A stretch of DNA of 43,546 nt, from contig JAFYSB010000049.1 of the NCBI GenBank assembly GCA_017546705.1, positions 1-43,546 of the forward strand, given 5' to 3'. The notes beneath the pieces are model-generated. The model worked only from the letters and a program-made list of their open reading frames with translations. It did no database searches and was not told the DNA's origin. Position 1 is the stretch's first letter, and every line of letters begins with the position of its first letter. Position numbers and translations under genes: made by a program. Shown here one piece after another: positions 25,372 to 33,389 of the stretch. This DNA comes from Paludibacteraceae bacterium (lineage in GTDB: Bacteria > Bacteroidota > Bacteroidia > Bacteroidales > Paludibacteraceae).

Positions 25372-26601
25372 ATGAAACACAAGTCTACTTTTTTTATCTT
25401 CACGTTTGCTTTCTGTGCTACGATAGCATTGCAGGCAAATGATTATGTGATGCTGACTCCGCTGGACACGGCAGCATTACCTGCTATTCCAAGTAAAGAT
25501 TGTGGCGGTAATATTGTGCGTTCTGCTCTTGACGGTAATGCCATGTGGCAACACACACTCAAACAATTACAACGCGAACAATTCTCCGATGAGAGCGTGT
25601 ACAAACTTATGGTAAAGCTATATCGCAATACCCACAAGCATTATGTCACCTTCCCAGTGGCATACTGGAGTACGGATCCACAAGGAGACTCGTTGTTGGT
25701 TTCTGGACGCGTGTACTTACCCAAACGCCGTTACCTAAATGGTATCGTAATTGCTAATCACTACACCATGACTACGGACTCAGAAGTACCGAGCAATATG
25801 CTTTCGATGGAAAGTGTTTACGCTATGAAGGGGTATGCGGTCATTATGCCAGACTATGTAGGTTATGGACTATCGCGCGATGAAGTACACCCTTATCTGC
25901 ATTGGCGTAGTGCTGCACAAACGGCAGTGGATTTGTTGAATTGTATGCCTGAACTCTTGGAGTATTATGGCTACTCATATCCGATAGATGTGGTTGTAAC
26001 GGGCTATTCACAGGGTGGGGCAGTGGCATTGGGTGTGACACGGATGTTGGAAGAGTTGGATAGCACTTGGATAGTACGCAAACTCTATGCGGGGGCAGGA
26101 CCGTATGACCCTGCAGGCACATATCTATATAGTATGGAACGTGATGAGATGGGTATTCCTGCTGCTATTCCGATGATTGTCATGGGGTTGAGCGATGCGT
26201 ATGATATGGAGGTTGATTTAGAAGACTTTTTTCTAGAACCGCTATTATCTAATTATGAGGATTGGATATTGTCAAAAGAATACACGGTCAGTGAGATTAA
26301 TCGCCTAATGGGCTCTACAATCATGAGCGAATTGATGACGGAAGATGCGCTAAGACTAGATAGTCCGCAAGCAGATATGCTCTATAAGCTATTGCTACGG
26401 AATAGCAATGTGGGGTATGATTTGCAATCACCTGCCTATTTCCTCCATAGTTTGGATGATGAGGTTGTTCCTATGCTGAATACAATCAACCTACAAGAGC
26501 AGATGCCTGATGAAAGCGGGAAAACCTACGATTATAACCACTATGGCTCACATATGGCTGCTAGTGTTCCATTCATGCAGTATGTCTATCAAGACCTATA
26601 A
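25372..26601 (+). CDS. Secreted alpha/beta hydrolase, lipase-like
   Basis: The start at 25372 gives 409 residues and a signal peptide (to about 22, ALQA). The fold is shown by VTGYSQGGAVALG with Ser213 as nucleophile, an oxyanion segment YTMTTD after VIANHY, an acid in HSLDDEVVP and a late histidine in NHYGSHMAA. Overall layout (VMPDYVGYGLS before the nucleophile) resembles secretory lipases. The substrate is unknown. The upstream open frame to 25174 overlaps the divergent gene and is rejected. A degenerate promoter (AACTTTTG at 25295-25302 with TTTG 21 bases upstream) is possible. Confidence 0.82.
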   Translation: MKHKSTFFIFTFAFCATIALQANDYVMLTPLDTAALPAIPSKDCGGNIVRSALDGNAMWQHTLKQLQREQFSDESVYKLMVKLYRNTHKHYVTFPVAYWSTDPQGDSLLVSGRVYLPKRRYLNGIVIANHYTMTTDSEVPSNMLSMESVYAMKGYAVIMPDYVGYGLSRDEVHPYLHWRSAAQTAVDLLNCMPELLEYYGYSYPIDVVVTGYSQGGAVALGVTRMLEELDSTWIVRKLYAGAGPYDPAGTYLYSMERDEMGIPAAIPMIVMGLSDAYDMEVDLEDFFLEPLLSNYEDWILSKEYTVSEINRLMGSTIMSELMTEDALRLDSPQADMLYKLLLRNSNVGYDLQSPAYFLHSLDDEVVPMLNTINLQEQMPDESGKTYDYNHYGSHMAASVPFMQYVYQDL

Positions 26602-26603
26602 CC

Positions 26604-26621
26604 CAATCCCTGCGAGGATTG
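26604..26621 (+). terminator. Short hairpin after the hydrolase gene
   Basis: CAATCC (26604-26609) pairs with GGATTG (26616-26621). There is no T-run; it could be a weak terminator or a processing site before the lipocalin gene. Confidence 0.35.
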
Positions 26622-26659
26622 TCTATAATATATCACTTTAACTTAAAAACTAAACAACT

Positions 26660-27169
26660 ATGAAAAGATTTTTCCTAATGGCTTGTGTTGTCGGCCTGTT
26701 TTCAGCATGCGACGCATCTGATGTTGACAACAGTACTGTAAAATCAGTAGATTTGAATCGCTACCTAGGTAGTTGGTATGAGATCGCTAAATTCGATCAC
26801 AGTTTTGAACGAGGTTTGGACTATGCGATGGCGCGCTATACCTTGCGCGATGATGGCAAAATTGATGTCTTGAACACGGGCATTAAAGATGGACGCGCAA
26901 AAGATGCTAAGGGTATCGCTAAAACGACAGATGTTCCGGGCTTGCTACGTGTTTCCTTCTTCGGTCCATTTTTCAGTGATTACCGCATTATGATGTTAGA
27001 TGAAGACTACCAATATGTGTTGGTGGGCGGTAGTACGGACAAATATCTGTGGATTCTATCACGTACACCCGTATTGGATGATGCCACCAAATCGCTCATT
27101 CTAGCCGAAGCCGATCGTCGTGGCTATGATACTAGCAAACTTATTTGGGTGAAGCAAAGCGCTCAATGA
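26660..27169 (+). CDS. blc: Outer-membrane lipocalin (Blc-like)
   Basis: A 169-residue lipoprotein with lipobox FSAC (Cys17). Lipocalin features are clear: the first GxW motif in LGSWYEIAKFDHSFERG, a central LRVSFFGPFFSDYRI strand pair, YVLVGGSTDKYLWILSRTP, and the closing helix LAEADRRGYD. Bacterial lipocalins of this type bind lipids or fatty acids at the envelope. It lies 58 bases after the hydrolase and may be co-transcribed. Confidence 0.92.
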   Translation: MKRFFLMACVVGLFSACDASDVDNSTVKSVDLNRYLGSWYEIAKFDHSFERGLDYAMARYTLRDDGKIDVLNTGIKDGRAKDAKGIAKTTDVPGLLRVSFFGPFFSDYRIMMLDEDYQYVLVGGSTDKYLWILSRTPVLDDATKSLILAEADRRGYDTSKLIWVKQSAQ

Positions 27170-27174
27170 TACAT

Positions 27175-28494
27175 TTAAGCGATGTCATCGTTTGAGGATT
27201 CGTCTATATACGATTCGGGTAGCGCTTTCTTGGTCTTAACGCCCATATCACGTAAGCGATAGCCTGTATCGAGTACACTACGGGAGCCAATCATCAACTG
27301 ATGGTTGGCTTCTTCGTATGCTTTGGTGGCTTGTTGCAGACTCTTCTCTACTTTGCCAAATTTCTCGATGAAACCGTTTAATCTATCGAGTAGCAACCCT
27401 ACGGTCTGGAATACTTTGGCGTAACTCTTGTTTTGCTCTATCTGACGCCAAGTCACATTCACAATGCGTAGCGCTGCATACAGATTCATCTCGCTGACAA
27501 TGAAGATACGATCTTTGAGGAAGGTGTCGCGCCAGAGATTCTTTTCATGTGCCATAGCCACTTGCATAGCACCCTCGTTAGGGATAAACATAAACACGAA
27601 ATCGGCTGATTTTCTGCCATTTTCGATATACGCAGCATAGTTAGTACGGCGTAGTTCGTTGATATGATTATGAATGCTAGTCAAGATCTCCTTGGCATAT
27701 AGTTCGCGCTCATCATCAGTCTTAGCATGGACATAATTGTCATAAGAGGTGATAGTCATCTTAGAGTCGATGATCACATCTTCCTTATCATCTAAGTGCA
27801 GGATAAAATCAGGGCGCATGATCTTATTCGTCTCTTCGTTGCGCAAGGTTTGCCCCTTTTCATCGCGCAAAGTGGGTTGATAGACATAGTGAATACCCTC
27901 TTTGAGTCCTTGACTCTCTAACATCTCTTTTACTACCAATTCGCCCCAATCGCCTTGTGATTTAGGTTGATAGAGTAGGGTTTCTACCAATCGATCTGCG
28001 CGATTGCCGATGGATTCGGTCTTTTCTACCAGATTTTTGATACTTTGCTCAAGACGAGTAGTGGTATTTCCATGTTGAGTTTGGGTATCCTTCATCTCTT
28101 TCTCTAATTTAGAGATGGTCTCTTTGAGAGGATCAATGATGGAGGACATCTGGGTGCGGTTGGTTTGTTCCAACTTCTCGCTGCGTATGTCTAGGAGTTT
28201 TTGGGTAGTGTTGGTAAGTTCCGCTTGAAGAAACTTGATTTGTTCCGCCAATTTCTCATCAGCTTGTTGGCGAGTAGCCTCGTTCTTTTCTTTCTCGTAC
28301 TTGAGTTCGAGTTCTTTTTGCGAGAGAAGAAGTTTGGCTTCTTGTACTTTTGTTTGTTCTTCGTTCAGCGTTTGCTCGGCAGTAGTCAGTTGTTGACGAA
28401 CATGAATAAGTTGTTGGCGCATAAGCCAATATACCAACGCTCCCACTGCTACTGCCAGGAGGATTCCGCTAATAGATGCAATAATGATTTCCAT
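27175..28494 (-). CDS. rmuC: RmuC family protein
   Basis: A 439-residue protein with an N-terminal membrane helix (about 5-24), a coiled coil to about 170 rich in Glu/Gln/Lys, and the RmuC nuclease-like domain (PKSQGDWGELVVKEML, PDFILHL, DVIIDSKM). The DSKM element gives the PD-(D/E)xK-type core. RmuC limits inversions and DNA rearrangement in E. coli; its biochemical activity is not settled. Its end is 5 bases from the convergent lipocalin gene. Confidence 0.93.
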   Translation of the reverse strand: MEIIIASISGILLAVAVGALVYWLMRQQLIHVRQQLTTAEQTLNEEQTKVQEAKLLLSQKELELKYEKEKNEATRQQADEKLAEQIKFLQAELTNTTQKLLDIRSEKLEQTNRTQMSSIIDPLKETISKLEKEMKDTQTQHGNTTTRLEQSIKNLVEKTESIGNRADRLVETLLYQPKSQGDWGELVVKEMLESQGLKEGIHYVYQPTLRDEKGQTLRNEETNKIMRPDFILHLDDKEDVIIDSKMTITSYDNYVHAKTDDERELYAKEILTSIHNHINELRRTNYAAYIENGRKSADFVFMFIPNEGAMQVAMAHEKNLWRDTFLKDRIFIVSEMNLYAALRIVNVTWRQIEQNKSYAKVFQTVGLLLDRLNGFIEKFGKVEKSLQQATKAYEEANHQLMIGSRSVLDTGYRLRDMGVKTKKALPESYIDESSNDDIA

Positions 28495-28508
28495 AGTCTA
28501 ATTATTAA

Positions 28509-28538
28509 AAATGGAGCGAAGACTCGCTCCATTTTTAT
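28509..28538 (-). terminator. Terminator between the GHL10-like gene and rmuC
   Basis: AAATGGAGCGA (28509-28519) and TCGCTCCATTT (28524-28534) form a perfect 11-bp stem with a 4-base loop, with T-rich flanks on both strands. It follows the glycosidase gene ending at 28551. Confidence 0.82.
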
Positions 28539-28550
28539 CTGTTTGATGAA

Positions 28551-29741
28551 TTACTTACGTGGAGCAGACACATATGTTGGATAGAATACTTGCTTAAGGC
28601 TATCCGCTATATTGTGGTGATTCTTTAGTATTACATTCGCTGGGAAATAGCATTCGCCTGTAATACCAGGAATGCTACGATTCAGACGCAACTGACGGCA
28701 AATTTCGTTGCCCTCGTTCCAAGCCGCAGCCATCTTAGGATTACCCATATGGTAAGGTGCCATACCAATATATACGCGGCATTTGTCAGAAGCGTATTGT
28801 GCCCACCAATATGCAAGAGTCTTATAATCAGCCACTTTCTTACCAATCTCCCAATAGAGTTGAGGTACTACATAGTCAATCCAACCTTTCTCCATCCACA
28901 GCAGGATATCAGCATAGAGTTGGTCGTAGTTTTGGAGTCCATTGGTCTCACTACCGCGTGGGTCGTTCACTTTGTTACGCCAAATACCGAATGGAGAGAT
29001 ACCAAACTGTACATGAGGCTTGATACCCATGATGGTATTATGTACTTGCTCGATGGCCTTGTTTACATTGTCGCGACGCCAGTCACCACGATCGGTAAAA
29101 CCGCGTGGGTCTGCTGCAAATGCCTCTGCATCAGGGAACTCCTCACCAGAGATAGGATAAGGATAGAAGTAGTCATCCATGTGAATGGCTTGGATATCAT
29201 AACGAGTTACAAGGTCAGCTACCACTTTACACAAGAAGTCGCGTGTCTCTTGCAAGTGTGGTGCATAGTACCATTGTTTGCCATATTTCACAAACCACTC
29301 AGGGTGCTTGTGATACATGTGATTTGGTGCTAAATCTTCAATATTCATCGCAGGGAGAGTCACACGATAAGGATTAATCCATACATGCACATCAATACCG
29401 CGCTTATGCGCCTCTGTGCATACAAACTCCAATGGGTCGTAAGTGGCTGCCTCTCCTTGTTTGCCAGTCAACCAATGGCTCCATGGCTCCAATTCAGAAG
29501 GATAAAGGGCATCAGCTGTAGGACGAACTTGATACACGATAGCATTCAGGTTCATTTTTTGAAACTCATCCAACATAGCTATCATGTCCGCTTTTTGTTG
29601 CTCATAGTTGCCGATAGCTGCTTTGGTAGGGAAGTCAATGTTAGCTACAGTGCTCACCCATGTGGCACGAAAATAAGGCTCTGCAGCAAACACGATGCAC
29701 GCACAAGCCATAAAAAGGGATGTTAATAGGGTCTTTTTCAT
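28551..29741 (-). CDS. Secreted glycoside hydrolase-like protein (GHL10/YddW type)
   Basis: A 396-residue exported protein (signal peptide MKKTLLTSLFMACACIVFA). It begins the domain with FRATWVSTVANIDFP, followed by AIVYQVRPTADALYPS, VHVWINPYRV, IQAIHMDDYFYPYP and VVPQLYWEIG. These match the glycosyl-hydrolase-like 10 family, which includes YddW and enzymes cleaving peptidoglycan-type or other glycans. It is followed by a terminator and preceded by the esterase gene with a repeat-filled 104-base gap. Confidence 0.9.
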   Translation of the reverse strand: MKKTLLTSLFMACACIVFAAEPYFRATWVSTVANIDFPTKAAIGNYEQQKADMIAMLDEFQKMNLNAIVYQVRPTADALYPSELEPWSHWLTGKQGEAATYDPLEFVCTEAHKRGIDVHVWINPYRVTLPAMNIEDLAPNHMYHKHPEWFVKYGKQWYYAPHLQETRDFLCKVVADLVTRYDIQAIHMDDYFYPYPISGEEFPDAEAFAADPRGFTDRGDWRRDNVNKAIEQVHNTIMGIKPHVQFGISPFGIWRNKVNDPRGSETNGLQNYDQLYADILLWMEKGWIDYVVPQLYWEIGKKVADYKTLAYWWAQYASDKCRVYIGMAPYHMGNPKMAAAWNEGNEICRQLRLNRSIPGITGECYFPANVILKNHHNIADSLKQVFYPTYVSAPRK

Positions 29742-29778
29742 TATTGTATAATTTATATTGTTTTTTATCTTGTCTATC

Positions 29779-29845
29779 CTAACAGCGAAGGCGCTCTAAC
29801 TTCTAACAGCGAAGCGATCTAACTTCTAACAGCCAAAGGCGGTCT
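29779..29845 (-). repeat. Three tandem CTAACAGC-type units
   Basis: Units begin at 29779, 29803 and 29826 (23-24 bases each), of the form CTAACAGCGAAGGCGCTC then TAACTT. Each carries a small GC-rich inverted core (GCGAAGGCGC, GCGAAGCG, GCCAAAGGCGG). They fill the gap between the esterase and GHL10-like genes. Confidence 0.75.
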
Positions 29846-30679
29846 TTAAAATATCCGCTGTGCGAATATTTTCAGGTAGTCCATCCAGTTCTGCCATGAG
29901 TGTCCGCCAGCTGATTCATGGTACTCATATGGATATTGCTTCTCATCCAAGTACTGACGATATACCACATTATCTTGATAGAGGAAATCCTCTGCACCAC
30001 ATGCAATCCAATAGAGTTGTGGAGGGCAGGCAAACTGTTGCGCAAGTAGTGCCTCTGTTTGGCTGTATGTGGGCTTGTCGGATAGTGCTAAGTCACTGAT
30101 AGCCAAAGTGCGCTCTGCGCGATGCTTGCTCATATAAGGTACATATAGCGCAGAGAAGATACCTACATAGTCAAACGATTGATTGAGCAATGCTGCGGTG
30201 TGCATGGTATGGAATCCACCCATCGACAAGCCTGCTATAGCTCTGTGCTCTTTGTCTGCTATAGTGCGGTAGTGTGATTCTGTCCACGCAATCAATTGGC
30301 TGAAGTTCTCCTCGAATGTGCTTTCCATCCACAGGCGCTTTTCCAACTGTTTGCCCGTTTGTTCTAGATATCCATTAGGCATCACCACTATCATTGGTTG
30401 GCATAGCTCGTTGGTAATCAAGGAGTCTAGTATCGCTTTCGCTCTACCTTTTGTAAGCCAACCTGTCTCGTCATCGCCACTACCATGTAGCAAGTACAAT
30501 ACTGGGTAATCTTTCTCGGAAGTGGCATATCCTTCTGGCAGATAGACTGCTACACCCGCCTCTCCGATGCTGGAGGGATAGGATGTTACGATTACTTGAC
30601 TTGGTTCAATGGTTTGTTTTGCCTTTGGGCAGCATCCTGCACACGCGATTAGCAGTACGAATAATAAACTATTTTTCAT
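29846..30679 (-). CDS. Esterase-family alpha/beta hydrolase lipoprotein
   Basis: The start at 30679 gives 277 residues and a lipoprotein signal with candidate lipid cysteines at 13 or 16 (LIAC, CAGC). The esterase D/feruloyl-esterase fold is marked by VLYLLHGSGDDETGW, the nucleophile elbow AGLSMGGFH, and a late histidine in AGGHSWQNW. The acid is probably in CGAEDFLY. Such envelope esterases often deacylate carbohydrates, and the neighbouring GHL10-like gene supports a joint role in glycan use or modification. Confidence 0.87.
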   Translation of the reverse strand: MKNSLLFVLLIACAGCCPKAKQTIEPSQVIVTSYPSSIGEAGVAVYLPEGYATSEKDYPVLYLLHGSGDDETGWLTKGRAKAILDSLITNELCQPMIVVMPNGYLEQTGKQLEKRLWMESTFEENFSQLIAWTESHYRTIADKEHRAIAGLSMGGFHTMHTAALLNQSFDYVGIFSALYVPYMSKHRAERTLAISDLALSDKPTYSQTEALLAQQFACPPQLYWIACGAEDFLYQDNVVYRQYLDEKQYPYEYHESAGGHSWQNWMDYLKIFAQRIF

Positions 30680-30745
30680 GGTCAGCAAAAATGTAAAATT
30701 ACTTAATTCATAATTCAAAATTCTAAATTCTAAATTATTTCGCTG

Positions 30746-30777
30746 CAAAGGTACAAAAAATAAACGAAATAACCAAA
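30746..30777 (-). promoter_or_regulatory. Promoter of the esterase-GHL10 unit
   Basis: Minus-strand TTTG (30774-30777), 20 bases, TACCTTTG (30746-30753). The leader contains an AT-rich repeat (ATTCAAAATTCTAAATTC-like) from about 30708 to 30738. Confidence 0.8.
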
Positions 30778-30827
30778 TGCTTACATATTTTTGCGTGTAA
30801 GCACAATGTACAAGAAGTTCTCTGCGG

Positions 30828-30849
30828 ACTTCGCGACCACTTCGCGACC
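30828..30849. repeat. Perfect 11-bp tandem duplication
   Basis: ACTTCGCGACC occurs twice head to tail. It lies in the gap between the esterase promoter and the AbiEii-type gene, which otherwise holds only a fragment of the dispersed repeat (30914-30925). Confidence 0.8.
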
Positions 30850-30913
30850 ACGATTGCCTATTTATGTCATAGATTTGGGCTATTGGTGGGCTTTAAGAGA
30901 AAAAAGTTTATCC

Positions 30914-30925
30914 GTGCCGAAGATT
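30914..30925 (+). repeat. Fragment of the dispersed repeat
   Basis: GTGCCGAAGATT matches the signature of the repeats at 2558-2731 and 33184-33363. It stands 14 bases beyond the stop codon of the AbiEii-type gene, with the same orientation relative to its upstream gene as the full copies. Confidence 0.45.
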
Positions 30926-30939
30926 AGCAACGATATGTC

Positions 30940-31953
30940 TTATTCTTCTAATTTCTTTCGTGTTTTATTTTGCAAGATTGTTATCTGCTCAATCAACTCA
31001 TCCCATGTAGGAGCAGAGCCGTGAATCATAGAACTGCGCATCGTTTCGTAGTCACTTTGCCATGTAGCAACGATATCTTCGCGAGGCAACAGACATATCC
31101 GTTGGCGCACATCGCCTGAATAATCTACTCCTTGCACCGAAGTAAACACCTCGCGATGATGGCGAATACTTTCCCACAAGGCATCGTTGGTTATTGCTTC
31201 TTGAGCAAAATCCTGGTGCATCATTTGGTACAAGTCATATAGGTGTCGGCTCTTGCGTTCTGCTCGCGTGCCATGCCCTGGTACGCTAAAAAGTTCGTGC
31301 AAAAGGAACATTTTCTCTACCATTGTCTTGGCAGGAATTGCGGTGTGCACAACAGCATCACAGGCGGATTGTATAGGTATATAATCTGCTAACATACAAC
31401 TCACATGCGTTGGCATGGCTGGTTCTATCAGGGAGCGTGCACTGACTTCTAACACCACGTCTGGACGCAGATAGGTCAATGGCTTTTCAAAAACAGACTG
31501 ATAGCGTATGTATATTTGTCTTGGTTCGGGATATGTATTATCTCCTTCGCCATTAGGTTGCGCTTCGATGTTTAAGAAAGTAGACATTCCCATTTCGTTG
31601 ATCTTAGCGCATAGCATAGGTGTTAGCTGCTCGCTAACGAATAGAGAAGATGCTTTGCGAAGTTTCTTTATCTGTTTCTTTGTCAAATCGCCTTCTGCTG
31701 CTCCTAATGCAATAGGATTGACCGCCAAGTCAATATCTTCAGAGAACCGACTAATCAGTCCCCATGCTTTGCTTAGCGATGTACCACCTTTGAATATCAA
31801 GTGTTGAGCCACTGGTAGTGAGAATACTGCTTGTAAAATAACTGTAACCCAAAAATCCTTCTCTACAGCTTGCATAGGCAAACCAACACTTGCTCCCACT
31901 CTCTCAAATACGGCAGCACGTTGTTCTTTGGTTAGTGTCAAAAACTTATTCAT
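30940..31953 (-). CDS. AbiEii-type nucleotidyltransferase toxin
   Basis: A 337-residue protein of the AbiEii/AbiGii family, the toxin of type IV toxin-antitoxin systems linked to phage abortive infection. The nucleotidyltransferase core is visible as FKGGTSLSKAWGLI and FSEDIDLAV, with the metal-binding Asp pair in the latter. The N-terminal QAVEKDFWVTVIL is also typical. Its start overlaps the end of the antitoxin gene by 8 bases, indicating coupled translation. Related enzymes (MenT) block translation by modifying tRNA; whether that holds here is unknown. Confidence 0.9.
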   Translation of the reverse strand: MNKFLTLTKEQRAAVFERVGASVGLPMQAVEKDFWVTVILQAVFSLPVAQHLIFKGGTSLSKAWGLISRFSEDIDLAVNPIALGAAEGDLTKKQIKKLRKASSLFVSEQLTPMLCAKINEMGMSTFLNIEAQPNGEGDNTYPEPRQIYIRYQSVFEKPLTYLRPDVVLEVSARSLIEPAMPTHVSCMLADYIPIQSACDAVVHTAIPAKTMVEKMFLLHELFSVPGHGTRAERKSRHLYDLYQMMHQDFAQEAITNDALWESIRHHREVFTSVQGVDYSGDVRQRICLLPREDIVATWQSDYETMRSSMIHGSAPTWDELIEQITILQNKTRKKLEE

Positions 31954-32548
31954 ATAGACTCAGTATTAATTCTCTGGTGGCAGTAGGCATTAATTTCAAA
32001 TCGGATACAGGAATACGAGTATTGCTGTTGAGCGTATTTTTAAGTACTTGAAGTTGCTCGGTTGATAATTTCTCAATCTTCCAATCCTTGAGTGCTGTGG
32101 TTATGAGTTGCGCCAATCTAGTCTGAAACGCAAAGTACCGTGGCGATGCATGATGAAAAGTAATGGTTCGCACATCATCTATGGTGATTGTACGCGAAGT
32201 GCCATTTGTGAGATAGTGATAGTTGAGAGGCATTTGTTGGGTTAGTCCCAATTGGTATTGTGCAAACGCTCCGGATGGTACGATTTGCGCTCCATCTCGT
32301 TTGGCTACAGCTAGTGCAATATCTTCACACGATGGCGCAATAACACCCAATCCATATACTTTTTCTAACTTTGGATAGCAATAGATGCCTCTAGCAGCAC
32401 GAATAATACTTCCTTGTAGCACCATACGTTCCAAGGATTTGCTAACGGCGGAGCGTGTTCCGTAAGCAAGAAAGTCATTTATAAAAAATACAGAACCACG
32501 TCCGCATTTTTTCATTTTACTAATTATCTTATTCTCAACCGATTCCAT
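31946..32548 (-). CDS. AbiEi-like antitoxin (DUF6088 type)
   Basis: A 200-residue protein whose N-terminal region (about 8-60) is a winged helix: FINDFLAYGTRSAVSKSLERMVLQGSIIRAARGIYCYP. That is the DNA-binding domain of AbiEi-type antitoxins, which repress their own promoter and neutralise the partner. The C-terminal part has the mixed alpha/beta layout of the family (NYHYLTNG, RTITFHHASPRYF). The gene precedes and overlaps the toxin gene. An inverted repeat at the start of transcription (32569-32595) is a candidate binding site. Confidence 0.87.
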   Translation of the reverse strand: MESVENKIISKMKKCGRGSVFFINDFLAYGTRSAVSKSLERMVLQGSIIRAARGIYCYPKLEKVYGLGVIAPSCEDIALAVAKRDGAQIVPSGAFAQYQLGLTQQMPLNYHYLTNGTSRTITIDDVRTITFHHASPRYFAFQTRLAQLITTALKDWKIEKLSTEQLQVLKNTLNSNTRIPVSDLKLMPTATRELILSLYE

Positions 32549-32568
32549 ATCTTATTATTATTGTATTT

Positions 32569-32595
32569 GTCGCATATTCATACATAAATTGCGAC
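32569..32595. promoter_or_regulatory. Candidate operator of the toxin-antitoxin pair
   Basis: GTCGCA (32569-32574) and TGCGAC (32590-32595) are inverted around 15 AT-rich bases. The site lies just downstream of the -7 element, at about +5 to +31, where a bound antitoxin would block transcription. Confidence 0.5.
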
Positions 32596-32605
32596 ATTTC
32601 GACTG

Positions 32606-32637
32606 CAAAGGTAGTGAAAATATTTGATGTGTCCAAA
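32606..32637 (-). promoter_or_regulatory. Promoter of the toxin-antitoxin pair
   Basis: Minus-strand TTTG (32634-32637), 20 bases, TACCTTTG (32606-32613), a full consensus match. Confidence 0.82.
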
Positions 32638-32849
32638 TGTTTTTGCAATAAATTGCATATTTGCTGCATTTTTGGTTGAGTGCTTGGCTTTACCAAGTAT
32701 GAAGATAGAAAAGCGAGTAAAACATGTAAAAAAGATAGACAATCTATCTCATACGATATTTAACACCTCACTTAAGCTTGCTTGGGAATGAGGTGATGGA
32801 TAGCGGATGAATCAGGTATCAACCGAGTAAGGAGAAAGTTATCTGTTTG

Positions 32850-32980
32850 TTAAGTCGCCTTCAAGTTACCTGCGGGTTTCGGGACCTGAAGGAGTGCGAC
32901 GGAACGCACTCCGAGTGCAGCGCCCGAAAAGTCCCCACTTTGAGAAATCAGCGCAAGCATAGAACAAATTAGGCGACCAC
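32850..32980. ncRNA. Candidate structured RNA
   Basis: This part of the gene-free stretch is unusually GC-rich and holds nested pairings: closing arms GTCGCC (32854-32859) and GGCGAC (32972-32977); CCTTCA (32858-32863) with TGAAGG (32887-32892); TTTCGGG (32877-32883) with CCCGAAA (32923-32929); and a perfect 8-bp hairpin 32891-32898 with 32905-32912. The second and third pairings interleave, forming a possible pseudoknot. No promoter or T-run fixes the strand. A frame on the minus strand (32850-33044) is judged not to be a gene. Confidence 0.35.
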
Positions 32981-33183
32981 CATAGGAGATCTGTGGGACA
33001 TCTCTTGGACTTCTATAGGATTTGGTGGCTCTTGTGATGCGCATCTATAATAATGCAGCAAAAAGTAGCGGCAATAGTGGATGAAATTGCCGCCGATTTG
33101 TGTTTTAAGGCTTCTAAGGTGCGATTGTTATTACTTGAAAAATATTTTGAGATTGCCGCTAATTGTGCCGCTGATTTTGTGTG
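32981..33183. other. Gene-free stretch with TTGCCGC repeats
   Basis: Inverted arms GCGGCAAT (33068-33075) and ATTGCCGC (33086-33093) and further direct copies of TTGCCGCT or TGTGCCGCT near 33153 and 33166 are present. No gene is supported. Short minus-strand frames here encode low-complexity Ala/Ser-rich sequence. Confidence 0.45.
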
Positions 33184-33363
33184 TCTATATATAATATAGT
33201 ATTGCCGTATCTTCGGCATTTAGGTGCTTTTGTGCCGAAGATTGGAGAATTTGAAGAGGAAAATGGTATGTACAACACGCGGGAAGTGTAGTGTTTACTA
33301 AGCTTCCCGCGTGAGTGTATTTTTTTGAAAAAAGTTTTCGTGTGCCGAAAGTTGTGCCGAAGG
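33184..33363 (+). repeat. Dispersed structured repeat, copy B
   Basis: The 180-base counterpart of 2558-2731. It contains stem 1 (33209-33218 with 33233-33242, 10 bp), stem 2 (33276-33286 with 33303-33313, 11 bp perfect, core CGCGGGAAG), a T7 run at 33320-33326, and two copies of TGTGCCGAA at the end. Stem 2 differs in sequence from copy A but is still paired, as expected if structure matters. It ends 26 bases from the 3' end of the lipoprotein gene at 33390. Confidence 0.75.
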
Positions 33364-33389
33364 TCTTGGTTGGGATTGCGTATCGGAAT

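Noticed and set aside
32850-33044. Minus-strand frame of 64 codons in the structured stretch
   Set aside because: No promoter or domain; its sequence follows from the GC-rich inverted repeats. An RNA or DNA element is more likely.
33013-33219. Minus-strand frame of 68 codons
   Set aside because: Ala/Ser-rich translation caused by TTGCCGC repeats, extending into repeat copy B, where copy A has no matching frame.
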